The notes: generated from the sequence alone by a model not told the origin. DNA of 64,000 nucleotides from Anaerolineales bacterium (GCA_019637675.1 JAHBVE010000002.1:457797-521796); one strand, 5' to 3'. Counted from the stretch's first letter, positions 42,924-51,829 are shown. Numbers and translations are program-made.

Positions 42924-44072
42924 CTAAATTTCCCTAAACGGATTACCTGGGCCAACACAGATAAAGCCATTGGGCCACAGTCTTTCACTTTCTCTTTTAT
43001 ATCCACTAAGTGCCTTCGAAATCAGTTCTGCGTAACCCTTAATGCTGTAAAAGTCAGATGAGAGCTTATGCACAGAACTATAACGTCGACGATTCATTGC
43101 TAAGTTAAGACTATCTACTGAGAGTTTTTTCAATCTAGGCAATAAATCAAGAATTTTGAGCGGCGCTAAAGGGTCTAATTCTGCTGCTAACGTAAAAACA
43201 AAGTCAAGAACATCAGACCATATGGAAATCGTGGTTCTGTCATTCAAATCGAAGGAGGCAGCAGCTTTCTCAAAATCAGATGTCAAGGTCTTGCTAAGTT
43301 TTATCTGTCTTCCAAGCGGGACAGTTTGATCTCTTAGCTGCACTGTGCTCTCTAAAAACAACCTCCTCAATTTCTTGAATTCCTCTCGAGCGTCTAACAC
43401 CGCCTCCCCAAGTGAAGCACCAACGTTAACTTTGTCCAGAACAACTGCAAGCACAGGTGGAATTATGAAAGGCACATCCACCCGTTCTTTAAGCAACTCG
43501 AGTTCCTTAGTTGCGGCTTGATTAACAAGCCCTAGTAACGAGTTTGCAACTGAATACTTAAGTGCAGTACTTCTATCCACAAACAACCTTGCAATTGGAC
43601 TGTCTGAGCTAACGAATGGAACATCGTGAATTCTGGCGAATTCTTGTTGATACAAATAGCTTCCGAAATTCATTGGGTCAATTAAGGCAAGATCATCCTC
43701 TGTGACAAGATCAAGCTGCTTCACCTGCGAAACCAATAAGTTAGGCTGTGGCATTTTGAGAATTGGAGCAGGCTCAACAAAGTGAAGAATGCCGGCTTGG
43801 TTGAAAGCTTCTATAAGAGAAAGTAACGCTAGTGGATTTTGCCCTATGTAGTAGCCCTCATCATTTTCGTCATCTATAGGGTGAGTTATTACGAATACGC
43901 GTTCATAGAAAATTAAAGCTTCGACTACTCTAGAGAGGTCAGAAATGTATTGCCTTGATGCGTCTTCTTTTTTTGTATCAAAGTCATCAAGAATACGACA
44001 CAGCGCTACATCATCAAGGAAAACATCACCGTCAGACTGCTTAAAATTTTCCCCGACAGTAGAATTTTCCAT
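42924..44072 (-). CDS. AT-rich orphan protein, probable horizontal acquisition
   Basis: 382 residues, no family recognised. The gene is about 40% GC against about 60% around it, with unrelated codon use (many AAA, TTA, ATA codons). The protein is soluble and mostly helical with no membrane span or signal. It begins with an acidic stretch (DGDVFLDDVALCRILDDF), and contains VFVITHPIDDENDEGYY and HDVPFVSSDSPIARLFVD. Scattered acidic residues are loosely reminiscent of PIN-like nucleases, but this is not supported enough to assign. ATG 44072 is used; GTG 44075 is equally possible. It stands alone between the kinase and DUF35 genes. Confidence 0.75.
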   Translation of the reverse strand: MENSTVGENFKQSDGDVFLDDVALCRILDDFDTKKEDASRQYISDLSRVVEALIFYERVFVITHPIDDENDEGYYIGQNPLALLSLIEAFNQAGILHFVEPAPILKMPQPNLLVSQVKQLDLVTEDDLALIDPMNFGSYLYQQEFARIHDVPFVSSDSPIARLFVDRSTALKYSVANSLLGLVNQAATKELELLKERVDVPFIIPPVLAVVLDKVNVGASLGEAVLDAREEFKKLRRLFLESTVQLRDQTVPLGRQIKLSKTLTSDFEKAAASFDLNDRTTISIWSDVLDFVFTLAAELDPLAPLKILDLLPRLKKLSVDSLNLAMNRRRYSSVHKLSSDFYSIKGYAELISKALSGYKRESERLWPNGFICVGPGNPFREI

Positions 44073-44093
44073 CACCCCAATCCGCTACTGCTT

Positions 44094-44492
44094 TTATGCC
44101 ACAGCCGGACGGAACTTGTAGCCGTAGATCAGCATGCCGCGCTCATCGGTGGCGGAGCGCAGCAAGCGAGTCACCATCTCCACCGGCATGCCGATGGCAG
44201 GCTGCTGTTCACCCAGGTCAGTGAGCTGGGCGGTGACCAGCGGGCCTTCGGCCAGCTTGACCATGGCCAGGGTATAGGGCGCCTGCTCGGCGTAGCCTTC
44301 GGGCGCGTCATAGACGGTGGTGAAGGAGTAGACCTCGCCCTTGCCGCTGAACTGGAAGAGGGTCTTGGCCTCTTCGCCACATTCGGGGCAGATGTCACGC
44401 GGCGGGAAGAGCTTGGCGTCACAATGCTCGCATACCTCGCCGGTGAGCGAGTAGCGTTGTTTCTTTAGTCTCCAATGGCGCGGAATATCCAT
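44094..44492 (-). CDS. DUF35 OB-fold/zinc-ribbon acyl-CoA-associated protein
   Basis: 132 residues. An N-terminal helix and rubredoxin-like zinc ribbon (CEHCD ... CPECG) precede an OB-fold (GEVYSFTTVYDAPEGY, LVTAQLTDL). In archaea a DUF35 protein bridges acetoacetyl-CoA thiolase and HMG-CoA synthase and provides a shared CoA-binding platform. Its location 1.3 kb from the thiolase homologue and mvaS on the same strand suggests the same partnership here. SD AGGAG lies nine bases before ATG. Confidence 0.9.
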   Translation of the reverse strand: MDIPRHWRLKKQRYSLTGEVCEHCDAKLFPPRDICPECGEEAKTLFQFSGKGEVYSFTTVYDAPEGYAEQAPYTLAMVKLAEGPLVTAQLTDLGEQQPAIGMPVEMVTRLLRSATDERGMLIYGYKFRPAVA

Positions 44493-44591
44493 CTTTCACT
44501 TCTCCTGTCGAGCTTACTGTAGCCCGGCAAGACTCTCAGAAACTATCAACTTGGGATCGGGGGAAGCTCACAATTTGGCTGTTAATGCGCC

Positions 44592-44597
44592 TATAAT
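44592..44597 (+). promoter_or_regulatory. -10 box TATAAT, predicted leaderless map mRNA
   Basis: A perfect TATAAT is followed by nine bases before ATG 44607, with no SD. Confidence 0.6.
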
Positions 44598-44606
44598 CCA
44601 GCCCTT

Positions 44607-45347
44607 ATGACGGTTGAAACTGACGAAGAACTGAAGCGGCTACAGGCGATCGGGCGCATTTGTGCCGCGGCCCTGCGCAAAATGCTGGCGGCGGCCGCAC
44701 CGGGTATGACCACCCGTGAGCTGGACGAGATCGGCCGCAGCTACCTGGAGAGCCAGGGCGCCCAATCGGCGCCCGAGGTCATGTACCAGTTCCCCGGCGC
44801 CACCTGCATCAGCGTGGCGCCGGTGATCGCCCACGGCGTGCCGGGGAAGTATGTGCTGCAACGAGGCGACCTGATCCATATTGACGTGTCAGCCGAGAAG
44901 GATGGCTATTTTGCCGACACGGGTGCATCGATGCAGGTGGCCGAGGGCAGCAAAGAGGTGACCGCCCTGCTGGATGCGACCAAGGCCACGCTGAAGAAGA
45001 CCCTGGCCGCCGCCAAGGCCGGAACCCTGATCAGCGAGCTGGGACGGACGATGCAGAGCGAGGCGCATAAACGCGGCTACAACACGATCGCCCAATTGGC
45101 CAGCCACGGCATCGGCCGCAAGCTGCACGAGTACCCCAGCGATGTCTTGAATGTACCCAACCCGCGCGACAAGCGCGTGCTGACCGAAGGGCTGGTGCTG
45201 GCCTTGGAACCGTTCCTGACCGCCGGCTCGGGCCGGATCACGGAGGAGCGCGATGGCTGGTCGCTGCGCACGACGGACCGCAGCATCGCGGCCCAGTTCG
45301 AGCACACGATCGTGGTCACGCAGGGCAAGCCCATCATCCTGACGTAG
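44607..45347 (+). CDS. map: Methionine aminopeptidase type I
   Basis: A 246-residue M24 metallopeptidase without an N-terminal extension. The substrate His is in IAHGVP (H76). Metal ligands are Asp in HIDVSAEKDGYFADTG (two Asp), His in SHGIGRKLHEYP, Glu in ALEPF and Glu in QFEHT. It removes the initiator Met from nascent proteins. Its sequence is somewhat divergent (HIDVSAEKDGYF for the usual NIDV), so a related M24 peptidase is possible. Confidence 0.88.
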   Translation: MTVETDEELKRLQAIGRICAAALRKMLAAAAPGMTTRELDEIGRSYLESQGAQSAPEVMYQFPGATCISVAPVIAHGVPGKYVLQRGDLIHIDVSAEKDGYFADTGASMQVAEGSKEVTALLDATKATLKKTLAAAKAGTLISELGRTMQSEAHKRGYNTIAQLASHGIGRKLHEYPSDVLNVPNPRDKRVLTEGLVLALEPFLTAGSGRITEERDGWSLRTTDRSIAAQFEHTIVVTQGKPIILT

Positions 45348-45349
45348 AC

Positions 45350-45384
45350 AAAAAAAGCCCGCTGCAATGCAGCGGGCTTTTTTT
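45350..45384. terminator. Intrinsic terminator
   Basis: GCCCGCTGCA / TGCAGCGGGC with A-run and T-run on either side, directly after the map stop and also serving the convergent DinB-like gene. Confidence 0.88.
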
Positions 45385-45396
45385 ATGGTTCTACTC

Positions 45397-45418
45397 GGGC
45401 GGGTCTGAAACCCGCCCC
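45397..45418. repeat. GGGCGGGT...ACCCGCCCC repeat, minimal form
   Basis: The same outer arms as at 10835-10874 and 14446-14475 but with only a few bases between them, i.e. lacking the inner hairpin core. Confidence 0.65.
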
Positions 45419-45421
45419 TAC

Positions 45422-45856
45422 CTAGCTCAGTGCATAGCGCTTGGCAAAGGCCGGCGGGAAGGCGATCTGATTGGCGTAGAAATAGCGAATGAGCTGGCCC
45501 TGGTGCTGGGCTTCGTGCTCGAGCAGATCGAAGAGGATGTGCTGGCGCGGCTCGTCATAAGGTTGGCTGGCCGCGGCCAGAGCGGCCTGCAAGGCCGCCT
45601 GTGAGGCGGCCAAGGCAGCCTGCACGCTGGCAGGAACCTCAGGCTCCTTGAGGCTGCAACTGAAACCCTGCCATGCACCAGCCTCGAAGGCACGCGTATA
45701 ACTCTCGCGTGCGCCGACCACGCACCAGAACTGGGAGCCAATGCTATTGGAGGGCGACTCGCCATTGTGGCTGGCGAGCTGCTCGCCGCTGAGCTGGGCG
45801 GCCAGGGCGTTGGTGAGGCTGGTGGCTTTGTCGAGACGGGCGCTCAGCAGATCCAT
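45422..45856 (-). CDS. DinB-like four-helix protein
   Basis: 144 residues. LLEHEAQHQGQLIRYFY near the C-terminus has the His pair typical of DinB/YfiT-like bundles; the family assignment is tentative because the first His is less clear. The start ATG overlaps the thiolase-homologue stop by one base (TGATG), so it is the last gene of the mvaA-mvaS-thiolase operon. A longer frame to 46099 lies within the neighbour and is not used. Confidence 0.8.
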   Translation of the reverse strand: MDLLSARLDKATSLTNALAAQLSGEQLASHNGESPSNSIGSQFWCVVGARESYTRAFEAGAWQGFSCSLKEPEVPASVQAALAASQAALQAALAAASQPYDEPRQHILFDLLEHEAQHQGQLIRYFYANQIAFPPAFAKRYALS

Positions 45857-47019
45857 CAGTCCTCCATGCGGCGCAGCACATGCGTCACGGCCGTGGCGGC
45901 CGGGCCGCCCAGGCTCTGCACCAGGGCGGTGCGTGCGCCAGCGATCTGCGCCCCGCCCGCCTGGCCGCGCAGTTGCAGGGCGGCCTCGGCAGCCTGGTAA
46001 GCGCCGGTGGCGCCTCCGGGGAAGCCGCGGGCTTTCAGCCCGCCCAGGGTTGCGATGGGCATCTCGCCAGTGAGCGAGATGGCGCCGTTCTGCGCCCACT
46101 TCCAGCCCTCGCCGCGGGCGGCCAGACCGGCCGCTTCCATGGAAAGTGCGCTGTAGATGGAGAACGCGTCGAAGAGCTCGAACAGATCCGCATCCTTGGG
46201 CAGGATGCCAGCCTGAGCGCAGGCACGCTCGATGGAGAGGCGGGCTGCGTTGAAGGTGAGCGGGTCTGGCCGGTCGTGCAGCGCCAGCGTGTCGGAGACG
46301 GCACTGGAGCCGATGATCTCGACCAGCGGGTGCGAGAACTTGGGCGGCAGCAGCTCGCGCCGGGTCAGGATGAGCGCGGCGGCGCCATCCGCATTGGGGG
46401 CGACATCAAACATGTTGAGCGGCGCGCTGACCATGCCCGCCTTGGCATAGGTCTCAGGCTTGACGGCCTTCTGGAACATGGCGTTGGGGTTATGCGCGCC
46501 GTTGGCGTGGGCGGTGAGCGGGAAGCCCGCCAGTGCATCCTGCGGCAGCTTGTGCTCGTGCAGGTAGCGCTGCGCCAGCAGGGCGGCCTGGGCGGTGAGG
46601 GTGAGACCCTGCTCGGCTTCGTAATCCGTGTCGGAGCCCATCGCCAGCGCGGCTTCGACTTCGGCGGGGACTTGCTCGCTGAGCTTCTCGACGCCCAGCA
46701 CCATGGCGGCGTCCACCTGGCCGCTGGCGACCGCCAGCATGCCAACGCGTAGAGCCATAGCGGCCGAGGCGCCGGCGGCCTCGATGGTGGCAGCTTCAAT
46801 GCCAGTCAGGCCGGCAAAGTCGGCCAGCAGGGTGCCGAGTTGGGCTTGCTTGGACAGCTGGCCGGCCAGCATGTTGCCGACGTACAGCGCGTTGGGGCGC
46901 AGGCCGCCAGCATCCTGCATGGCGGCTTCCATGGCCTGGAAGGCCAGCTCGCGCAGAGATATGTTCCAATGTTCGTTTACGGGGGTAAGCCCGATGCCAG
47001 CAATGATGACGTTGGTCAT
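45856..47019 (-). CDS. Thiolase homologue lacking catalytic Cys and His residues
   Basis: 387 residues, a full-length SCP2/archaeal-type thiolase fold. The nucleophile motif, normally EAACASG, reads EAAGASA (Gly83). The HDAF motif reads FDAF (Phe283). The GHPxGATG motif reads GFPGGATG (Phe333). Flanking residues (VASGQVDAAMVLGVEK, GGLKARG) align without gaps, so these are true replacements. The gene is otherwise intact. It lies 79 bases downstream of mvaS in the same orientation. In archaea the thiolase feeds acetoacetyl-CoA directly to HMG-CoA synthase; this copy cannot do standard Claisen chemistry and may be a structural or CoA-holding partner. Another thiolase elsewhere would have to make acetoacetyl-CoA. 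Confidence 0.9.
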   Translation of the reverse strand: MTNVIIAGIGLTPVNEHWNISLRELAFQAMEAAMQDAGGLRPNALYVGNMLAGQLSKQAQLGTLLADFAGLTGIEAATIEAAGASAAMALRVGMLAVASGQVDAAMVLGVEKLSEQVPAEVEAALAMGSDTDYEAEQGLTLTAQAALLAQRYLHEHKLPQDALAGFPLTAHANGAHNPNAMFQKAVKPETYAKAGMVSAPLNMFDVAPNADGAAALILTRRELLPPKFSHPLVEIIGSSAVSDTLALHDRPDPLTFNAARLSIERACAQAGILPKDADLFELFDAFSIYSALSMEAAGLAARGEGWKWAQNGAISLTGEMPIATLGGLKARGFPGGATGAYQAAEAALQLRGQAGGAQIAGARTALVQSLGGPAATAVTHVLRRMED

Positions 47020-47036
47020 AAAGTTCCTCTCAAAGC

Positions 47037-47103
47037 AAGTGAGCAGTGATCAGTGGCTAGGGAGCTGGAGAACTGCTCACGGTTTACTGTTCACTGATCA
47101 CTT
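47037..47103. repeat. Inverted pair of AACAGT/GATCAGT repeats (family A)
   Basis: The left arm at 47037-47057 and the right arm at 47073-47103 are imperfect inverted copies (AAGTGAGCAGTGATCAGT against CTGCTCACGGTTTACTGTTC). The right arm covers the mvaS stop codon. It separates mvaS from the thiolase homologue inside one operon. Confidence 0.65.
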
Positions 47104-48183
47104 CATTGTCAACTTGCCGCGCATACGTACATACGCGGCGTAATCGATCTCGGTGCGGCGTTCGATGTATTGCTCGGTGGTGGTGGCGAGCTGCGGCTTG
47201 CCGGCGATCTTGTCGGTGACGCGCAGCACCATCGCATCCGAACCGGCGCCGGAGCCGAAGGAGACCAGCATGATGCGCTCACCCGGCTTGGCAATATCCA
47301 GAATGGCGGTCAGGCCGATGATGGCCGCGCCGGAATAGGTGTTGCCGATGCGCGGCACCAGCAAGCCGGTCTTGATCTGCTCCGGCGTGAAGCCGAGCAT
47401 CTGCCCGGCGCGCTGCGGGAACTTGGCGTTGGGCTGGTGGAAGACGGCATAGGCGTAATCCTCCGGCTTGGTGTTGGTGGCCTGAAACATGGCCTCGCCG
47501 GCGGTGGTGATGTGCTTGAAATAGGCCGGCTCGCCAGTGAAGCGCTGGCCGTGCTCCGGGTACTTGGCATATTGGCGACGCCAAAAGTCCGGTGTGTCGG
47601 TGACGAAGGAATAAGTGCACTCGATCTCAGCCAGCGATTCTTCGCCGGGGCCGATGACGAAGGCGGCCCCGCCTGCCCCGGCAGTGTATTCAAGCGCGTC
47701 ACCCGGGCGGCCCTGGGCGGTGTCCATGCCGATGGCCATGGCGTACGGCGCCATACGCGAGCCGACGAATCCCATCGCGGCGACCATCGCCTCGGTGCCG
47801 GCTTTGCAGGCGAATTCCCAGTCGGCGGCCTGGATGCTGGTGGAAGCGCCGATGGCCTCGGCCACCAGAGTAGAGGTGGGCTTGACCGCATACGGATGCG
47901 ACTCGGAGCCGACCCAGACGGCACGCAGCTCGCTGGCAGGCACCTGGGCGCGGGCCACAGCGTTGCGGGCGGCTTCAATCGACATGGTGATGACATCTTC
48001 ATCCAAACCGGGGACGGACTTCTCGATGATGGGCAGCCCCGCGGTGCCATCGGTCCACACGCGGGCGACTTCCTTGGCGGGCAAGCGATAGCGGGGCACA
48101 TAGGCGCCATAGCCTACGATGCCAACCGGATGCTCAGGCTTGAGCAGGCGAGCCGTTTCGTGCTGGTGGGTATGCTCTGTCAT
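47098..48183 (-). CDS. mvaS: Archaeal-type hydroxymethylglutaryl-CoA synthase
   Basis: 361 residues. It condenses acetyl-CoA with acetoacetyl-CoA. The catalytic Cys (C126 in [12 protein letters not shown]), the His in [10 protein letters not shown] and the Glu in LDEDVITMS are all present. The sequence is of the archaeal subfamily ([27 protein letters not shown]). The ATG at 48183 overlaps the mvaA stop (ATGA), and a His-rich N-terminus precedes the fold. It is the intact enzyme in the module whose neighbouring thiolase homologue is degenerate. Confidence 0.94.
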   Translation of the reverse strand: MTEHTHQHETARLLKPEHPVGIVGYGAYVPRYRLPAKEVARVWTDGTAGLPIIEKSVPGLDEDVITMSIEAARNAVARAQVPASELRAVWVGSESHPYAVKPTSTLVAEAIGASTSIQAADWEFACKAGTEAMVAAMGFVGSRMAPYAMAIGMDTAQGRPGDALEYTAGAGGAAFVIGPGEESLAEIECTYSFVTDTPDFWRRQYAKYPEHGQRFTGEPAYFKHITTAGEAMFQATNTKPEDYAYAVFHQPNAKFPQRAGQMLGFTPEQIKTGLLVPRIGNTYSGAAIIGLTAILDIAKPGERIMLVSFGSGAGSDAMVLRVTDKIAGKPQLATTTEQYIERRTEIDYAAYVRMRGKLTMK

Positions 48184-49463
48184 CGGTTCCATTCCTTTAG
48201 CAGTTCTTCGGCGCGGTCAATGCGCACGGTCTTCTCGGATACCAGTTGGGCGGCCAGCTTCTCGACCTGTTCGCCTTGCGCGCCGGCCGCAATGGCCACC
48301 TGGCGGGCGTGCAGGCTCATGTGGCCGCGTTGGATGCCCTCGGTGGCCAGGGCGCGCAGGGCCGCCAGGTTCTGGGCCAGCCCTACGGAAACGATGATCT
48401 CAGCCAGTTGTGCCGCGGTGGTGACGCCCATCAGCTTGAGGGCGGCTTGCGCGGTGGGATGCACTTTGGTGGCGCCGCCGACAATGCCGACCGCCATGGG
48501 CAGCTCCAGGCTGCCGACCAGATCGCCCTCGGGTGAGACGCCCCAAGTGCTGAGCGAGGTGTAGCGGCCGGTGTGAGCGGCGTAAGCATGCGCGCCAGCT
48601 TCCACGGCGCGCCAGTCATTACCGGTGGCGATGACCACTGCGTCAATGCCGTTCATGATGCCTTTGTTGTGAGTAGCGGCGCGGTACGGGTCGGCGGCGG
48701 CGAAGGCCCAGGCCTCCACGATGCCGTCGCGCACTTGCTCGGCGGAGAAGTCAGCGAAGGCCAGCTCACTGAGCTTGATGGTGCACTCGGCGCGGGCCAG
48801 GCGGCGGTCGGCCAGGTTGCTGAGAATGCGCAGATGGACGCGGCCGCCGGTGAGCGCCTCGATGCGCGGAGCCAGGCGCTCGCAGGCGGTGTTGATGGCG
48901 TTGGCGCCCATGGCATCCCGCACGTCGTAGATGAGATGCAACACCAAGAAGGGGCCGATGGGAGATTTAGGGATGCGGCGTACGACCAGCTCACGCGGGC
49001 CGCCGCCTAGTTTGAGGAGGATCGGGTCGATCTGAGCGGCCTCGGCCAGCAGGTCTGGCGTGGCAACTTCGAGGGCGGATGTGGCCGCATCGAGATCGGC
49101 CACATCCAGCAGCTGCATCTGGCCGATCATCAGGGGCGCGTCGGTGCTGGCGGTGAAACCGCCAGCAGCACGCGCCAGCTTGGCCATGAAGGAGGCCCCG
49201 GCTACGACAGAAGGCTCCTCGACCGCCATGGGCACCAAAACCTCGCGGCCATTGACCACAAAGTTGAGCCCCAAGCCTAACGGGAGGCTGTGGACGCCGA
49301 TGGCATTCTCGACCATGTGGTCGGCGGCTTCGGCCACGATGCCGCCGAGGGCCAGGGCCTGCAACTGCTCCTCGGACAGTACACCGAGGGCACGCATACG
49401 CTCGTGGCGTTCTTCTATTGAAAGATCGTAAAAACCAGGAATGCGGGATGAAGGCGAATTCAT
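48180..49463 (-). CDS. mvaA: Class II hydroxymethylglutaryl-CoA reductase
   Basis: 427 residues, of the class II (Pseudomonas mevalonii-type) length and sequence: [42 protein letters not shown] and GHMSLHAR, which carry the catalytic Glu, Asp, Lys and His. It interconverts HMG-CoA and mevalonate using NAD(P)H. As first gene of the mvaA-mvaS-thiolase-DinB operon, with mvaS beside it, it should act in the biosynthetic direction despite its class. Confidence 0.94.
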   Translation of the reverse strand: MNSPSSRIPGFYDLSIEERHERMRALGVLSEEQLQALALGGIVAEAADHMVENAIGVHSLPLGLGLNFVVNGREVLVPMAVEEPSVVAGASFMAKLARAAGGFTASTDAPLMIGQMQLLDVADLDAATSALEVATPDLLAEAAQIDPILLKLGGGPRELVVRRIPKSPIGPFLVLHLIYDVRDAMGANAINTACERLAPRIEALTGGRVHLRILSNLADRRLARAECTIKLSELAFADFSAEQVRDGIVEAWAFAAADPYRAATHNKGIMNGIDAVVIATGNDWRAVEAGAHAYAAHTGRYTSLSTWGVSPEGDLVGSLELPMAVGIVGGATKVHPTAQAALKLMGVTTAAQLAEIIVSVGLAQNLAALRALATEGIQRGHMSLHARQVAIAAGAQGEQVEKLAAQLVSEKTVRIDRAEELLKEWNR

Positions 49464-49472
49464 ACACCCTAA

Positions 49473-49478
49473 TTAATA
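49473..49478 (-). promoter_or_regulatory. -10-like TATTAA for the mevalonate operon
   Basis: On the minus strand TATTAA is followed by nine bases before ATG 49463, predicting a leaderless or very short leader. Confidence 0.4.
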
Positions 49479-49584
49479 CGCGGGAGTACTTGCAAAAGCT
49501 ATCAAGAAAAGGACCGGGTTGTTGGGCTAATTTGTGGCTAAAAAGTGGGTTCTCAATGACAATCCATCCATTATGGGAGACACT

Positions 49585-50540
49585 ATGCACTCATTACGCA
49601 AGTCCTCAGCCTGGATCTTGATCCTACTGCTCACCCTGCTGGCCGCCTGCTCGTCTGCGCCGGCCATCCCCACCAGTACCCCCACCCTGCCCAGTGGTGG
49701 CGGCGACACAAGCGGCGCGGGGTCTGTGCCGGCCGGAGACCCCGGCGGCAGCCAGGATGCGGCCACGGGATTGGATGAGCCTGTGCTGGGCATCACCCCG
49801 CCCGAGGTCACGCCGCCGCCCGTGCCCACGCCGAGGCCAGGCATCCAGGGCGCGAGCAACCCGCCGGAGGCGGCGCGTCCATCGCCATTGGTGGTGATCT
49901 GGCGCTCGGCCCGATCACCGGCGGCACTTGCTCAACGCTGGATGGCGAAACCTACCTGAGCGTCCCGCCAAGCGCGGGGGCGCCGCCGCCGTATGCCTCA
50001 TTGGTAATTTACGCGGGGTCGAGCAACATCCGCAGCGGCACTTTGGTGTGGGCAACTTCTGAGCAGGCTACCGATAGTGCAGTGGTATCGGCGCAGGATA
50101 CATTCGAGATCATCATCAACCCGGATGGCTTCTCTGGCAGCTTTGAGGGGACTGCCCATCGCGTCACCAGCGGAGTGCCGGTACAGGAAATTATCAGCGT
50201 GAGCGGCGTATTCAACTGCATTGCCGGGCTGCTGCGAGTGTACGGGGAGCACCCGGTGGACATGACCGGCGCGCAATGCGAAACTACGCCGCAACTTGTG
50301 ATCAGCAGCGGGCGCAGTGGCGAGAATGCGGCCCTGTTCATGGTGGAGCCTGGGGCATCACCAGACCATGTGGCGCGCGGCGGGTTGAGCTGGCGGGTCG
50401 ATGGAACACAATACGGCACCAACTGGCTCAACGTCACCATCAATCCAGACCGCCTGTCTGGCTCATACTACGGTGAGGGTCGCCGCCCGGATGGCAGTAA
50501 GTTCCCGATACAAGGTGCATTCAACTGTCTCGGCATGTGA
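49585..50540 (+). pseudogene. Lipoprotein gene split by a one-base deletion
   Basis: The 5-prime part encodes a signal peptide with lipobox LAACS and a Pro/Thr/Gly-rich linker, starting at ATG 49585 (MHSLRKSS) with GGGAG upstream. After GIQGASNPP near 49865 the reading frame moves by -1. The continuation in the new frame (GGGASIAIGGDLALGPITGG) runs without stop through 50540 and encodes two related beta-rich units that each end in FNC (VFNCI and AFNCLGM). CCGGAGG at the junction is not a slippery heptamer, so a missing G is most likely. Either the gene is freshly inactivated or this is a sequencing error. I recognise no family. Confidence 0.75.
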
Positions 50541-50556
50541 GGCAGGAAATGTAAAT

Positions 50557-50588
50557 AAAAACGCTGGCCGCACGGCCAGCGTTTTTTT
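50557..50588 (+). terminator. Intrinsic terminator
   Basis: AAAAACGCTGGCCG / CGGCCAGCGTTTTT with loop CA. It lies 17 bases past the lipoprotein stop and 15 bases before the next -10 box. Confidence 0.9.
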
Positions 50589-50603
50589 GTTTACGCACGC
50601 TCG

Positions 50604-50609
50604 TATAAT
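50604..50609 (+). promoter_or_regulatory. -10 box TATAAT, predicted leaderless GTG start
   Basis: A perfect TATAAT is followed by six bases before GTG 50616, placing the expected +1 on the G of the start codon. Confidence 0.55.
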
Positions 50610-50615
50610 GCGGAT

Positions 50616-51401
50616 GTGAGCGCCATCACCAGCCGTACTAACCCTAAAGTGAAACTCATGCGCAGCCTGCACGAGCGTAAAGCGCGCCAGGAAACCGGTC
50701 TGTTCCTGATCGAGGGTGTATTTCATATCGGCGCAGCCCTAGAAACTGGCGCAGCGCTGGAATTGGCGCTGTATGCCCCCACCCTGCTGCGCGGCGATTT
50801 TGCCCAGGCTCTGCCAGGACGGCTGCTGGCGGCAGGCGTGGAAACGCTAGAAGTCAATGAAGACGTAATGGCCAGCCTGAGCGAGAAGGACAACCCGCAG
50901 GGCATCCTGGCGGTTGCCCGTCAGCAAGCGGCCACGCTGGCCAGCCTGCCGGTGCATGGCGCAGCGGTGTACCTGGCGGCGGTGGCGCCGCAGGACCCCG
51001 GCAACGTGGGCAGCTTGCTGCGCACGCTGGACGCAGCCGGGGGCGATGGCCTGATCGTACTCGAAGGCGGCACGGACCCCTGGCACCCGCAGGCAGTGCG
51101 GGCGAGCATGGGGGCGCATTTCACCAAGCCGATCGTGCAGGCCAGTTTTGCAGACTTTGTGGTGTGGGCGGCGGCCGAGGGGGTGGCGCTGTATGGCAGT
51201 TCCGCCAAGGCGGAACTGGACTACCGCCAGGCGGCGTACAGCCGCCCAGCAGCGTTGCTGCTGGGCAGCGAGCGCGAAGGACTGAGCCCTGAGCAGCTGG
51301 CCGCCTGCACACAGGTGGTGAGCTTGCCGATGCGCGGGCGGGTCACCTCGCTGAATTTAGCCGTGGCGGCCGGAATCTGGCTGTATGCGGTGGTAGCGTA
51401 A
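50616..51401 (+). CDS. SpoU/TrmH family RNA 2-prime-O-methyltransferase
   Basis: 261 residues with an N-terminal substrate-binding domain and a SPOUT knot. The three family motifs are present: QDPGNVGSLLRT, LLLGSEREGLS and LPMRGRVTSLNLAVAAGIWL. It methylates a ribose in rRNA or tRNA using S-adenosylmethionine; the exact target is unknown. The GTG start is supported by the -10 spacing and by family-like SRTNPKVKLMRSL directly after it. Confidence 0.92.
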   Translation: MSAITSRTNPKVKLMRSLHERKARQETGLFLIEGVFHIGAALETGAALELALYAPTLLRGDFAQALPGRLLAAGVETLEVNEDVMASLSEKDNPQGILAVARQQAATLASLPVHGAAVYLAAVAPQDPGNVGSLLRTLDAAGGDGLIVLEGGTDPWHPQAVRASMGAHFTKPIVQASFADFVVWAAAEGVALYGSSAKAELDYRQAAYSRPAALLLGSEREGLSPEQLAACTQVVSLPMRGRVTSLNLAVAAGIWLYAVVA

Positions 51402-51405
51402 CAAA

Positions 51406-51431
51406 GCAAGCAGCGAGCTGCTGCTTCGTTT
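51406..51431. terminator. Weak hairpin between convergent genes
   Basis: AAGCAGC / GCTGCTT with a GAGCT loop is followed by CGTTTTA. It has a short stem and an imperfect T-run. Confidence 0.4.
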
Positions 51432-51829
51432 TACGCTTTGGGGAATGTGAACGAGGCGTAGTCCTTGCCTTGTTTCTTGTATTGGCCGATCACTTCGGCG
51501 ATCTGGGGGTTGCTGGTCATGGCTTCTTCCAAACCTTTGGAATCCCAGGTGACGCGGCCGGAGTGATATGAGGCCTTCATGCCCTCGACGGATACATTGG
51601 CCTGCGCGGTAACCACGCTGGCCTTGATCTTCTCTTCGAGCTCGGTCAGCGATGCTTCCGCCGCTTGGCTTTTGCCATCGAATTCGGCCTCGATCTCGGC
51701 TACGCGCTGGCGCACATCCAAGGGCATGGCTTCTTCTATGAGGCGCTGCTTCTCGGATTCCAATTGAGCAGCCTGCCCCTTCACCTCAAGATACTTGCTC
51801 ATCAAGTTCAGGATCTCTTCGTTGGTCAT
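51431..51829 (-). CDS. Small coiled-coil protein of unknown function
   Basis: 132 residues. An N-terminal helical, heptad-like region (KQRLIEEAMPLDVRQRVAEI, LTELEEKIKAS) is followed by a short beta/alpha tail (YHSGRVTWDSKGLEEAM). No signal peptide. This layout resembles small phage-associated coiled-coil proteins, but no other phage gene is near. SD AAGGAG lies about seven bases before ATG. Confidence 0.8.
   Translation of the reverse strand: MTNEEILNLMSKYLEVKGQAAQLESEKQRLIEEAMPLDVRQRVAEIEAEFDGKSQAAEASLTELEEKIKASVVTAQANVSVEGMKASYHSGRVTWDSKGLEEAMTSNPQIAEVIGQYKKQGKDYASFTFPKA

Noticed and set aside
42924..44072. Assignment of the AT-rich orphan as a PIN-domain nuclease.
   Set aside because: Only scattered acidic residues fit; spacing and the core beta strands cannot be confirmed by eye.
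49850..49870. Programmed -1 frameshifting in the split lipoprotein gene.
   Set aside because: The junction CCGGAGG is not a slippery heptamer and no pseudoknot-like structure is evident; a one-base deletion is simpler.
51431..51829. The coiled-coil gene as a prophage remnant (Gam/Gp157-like).
   Set aside because: No integrase, structural gene or attachment site is nearby; the resemblance is only in general architecture.
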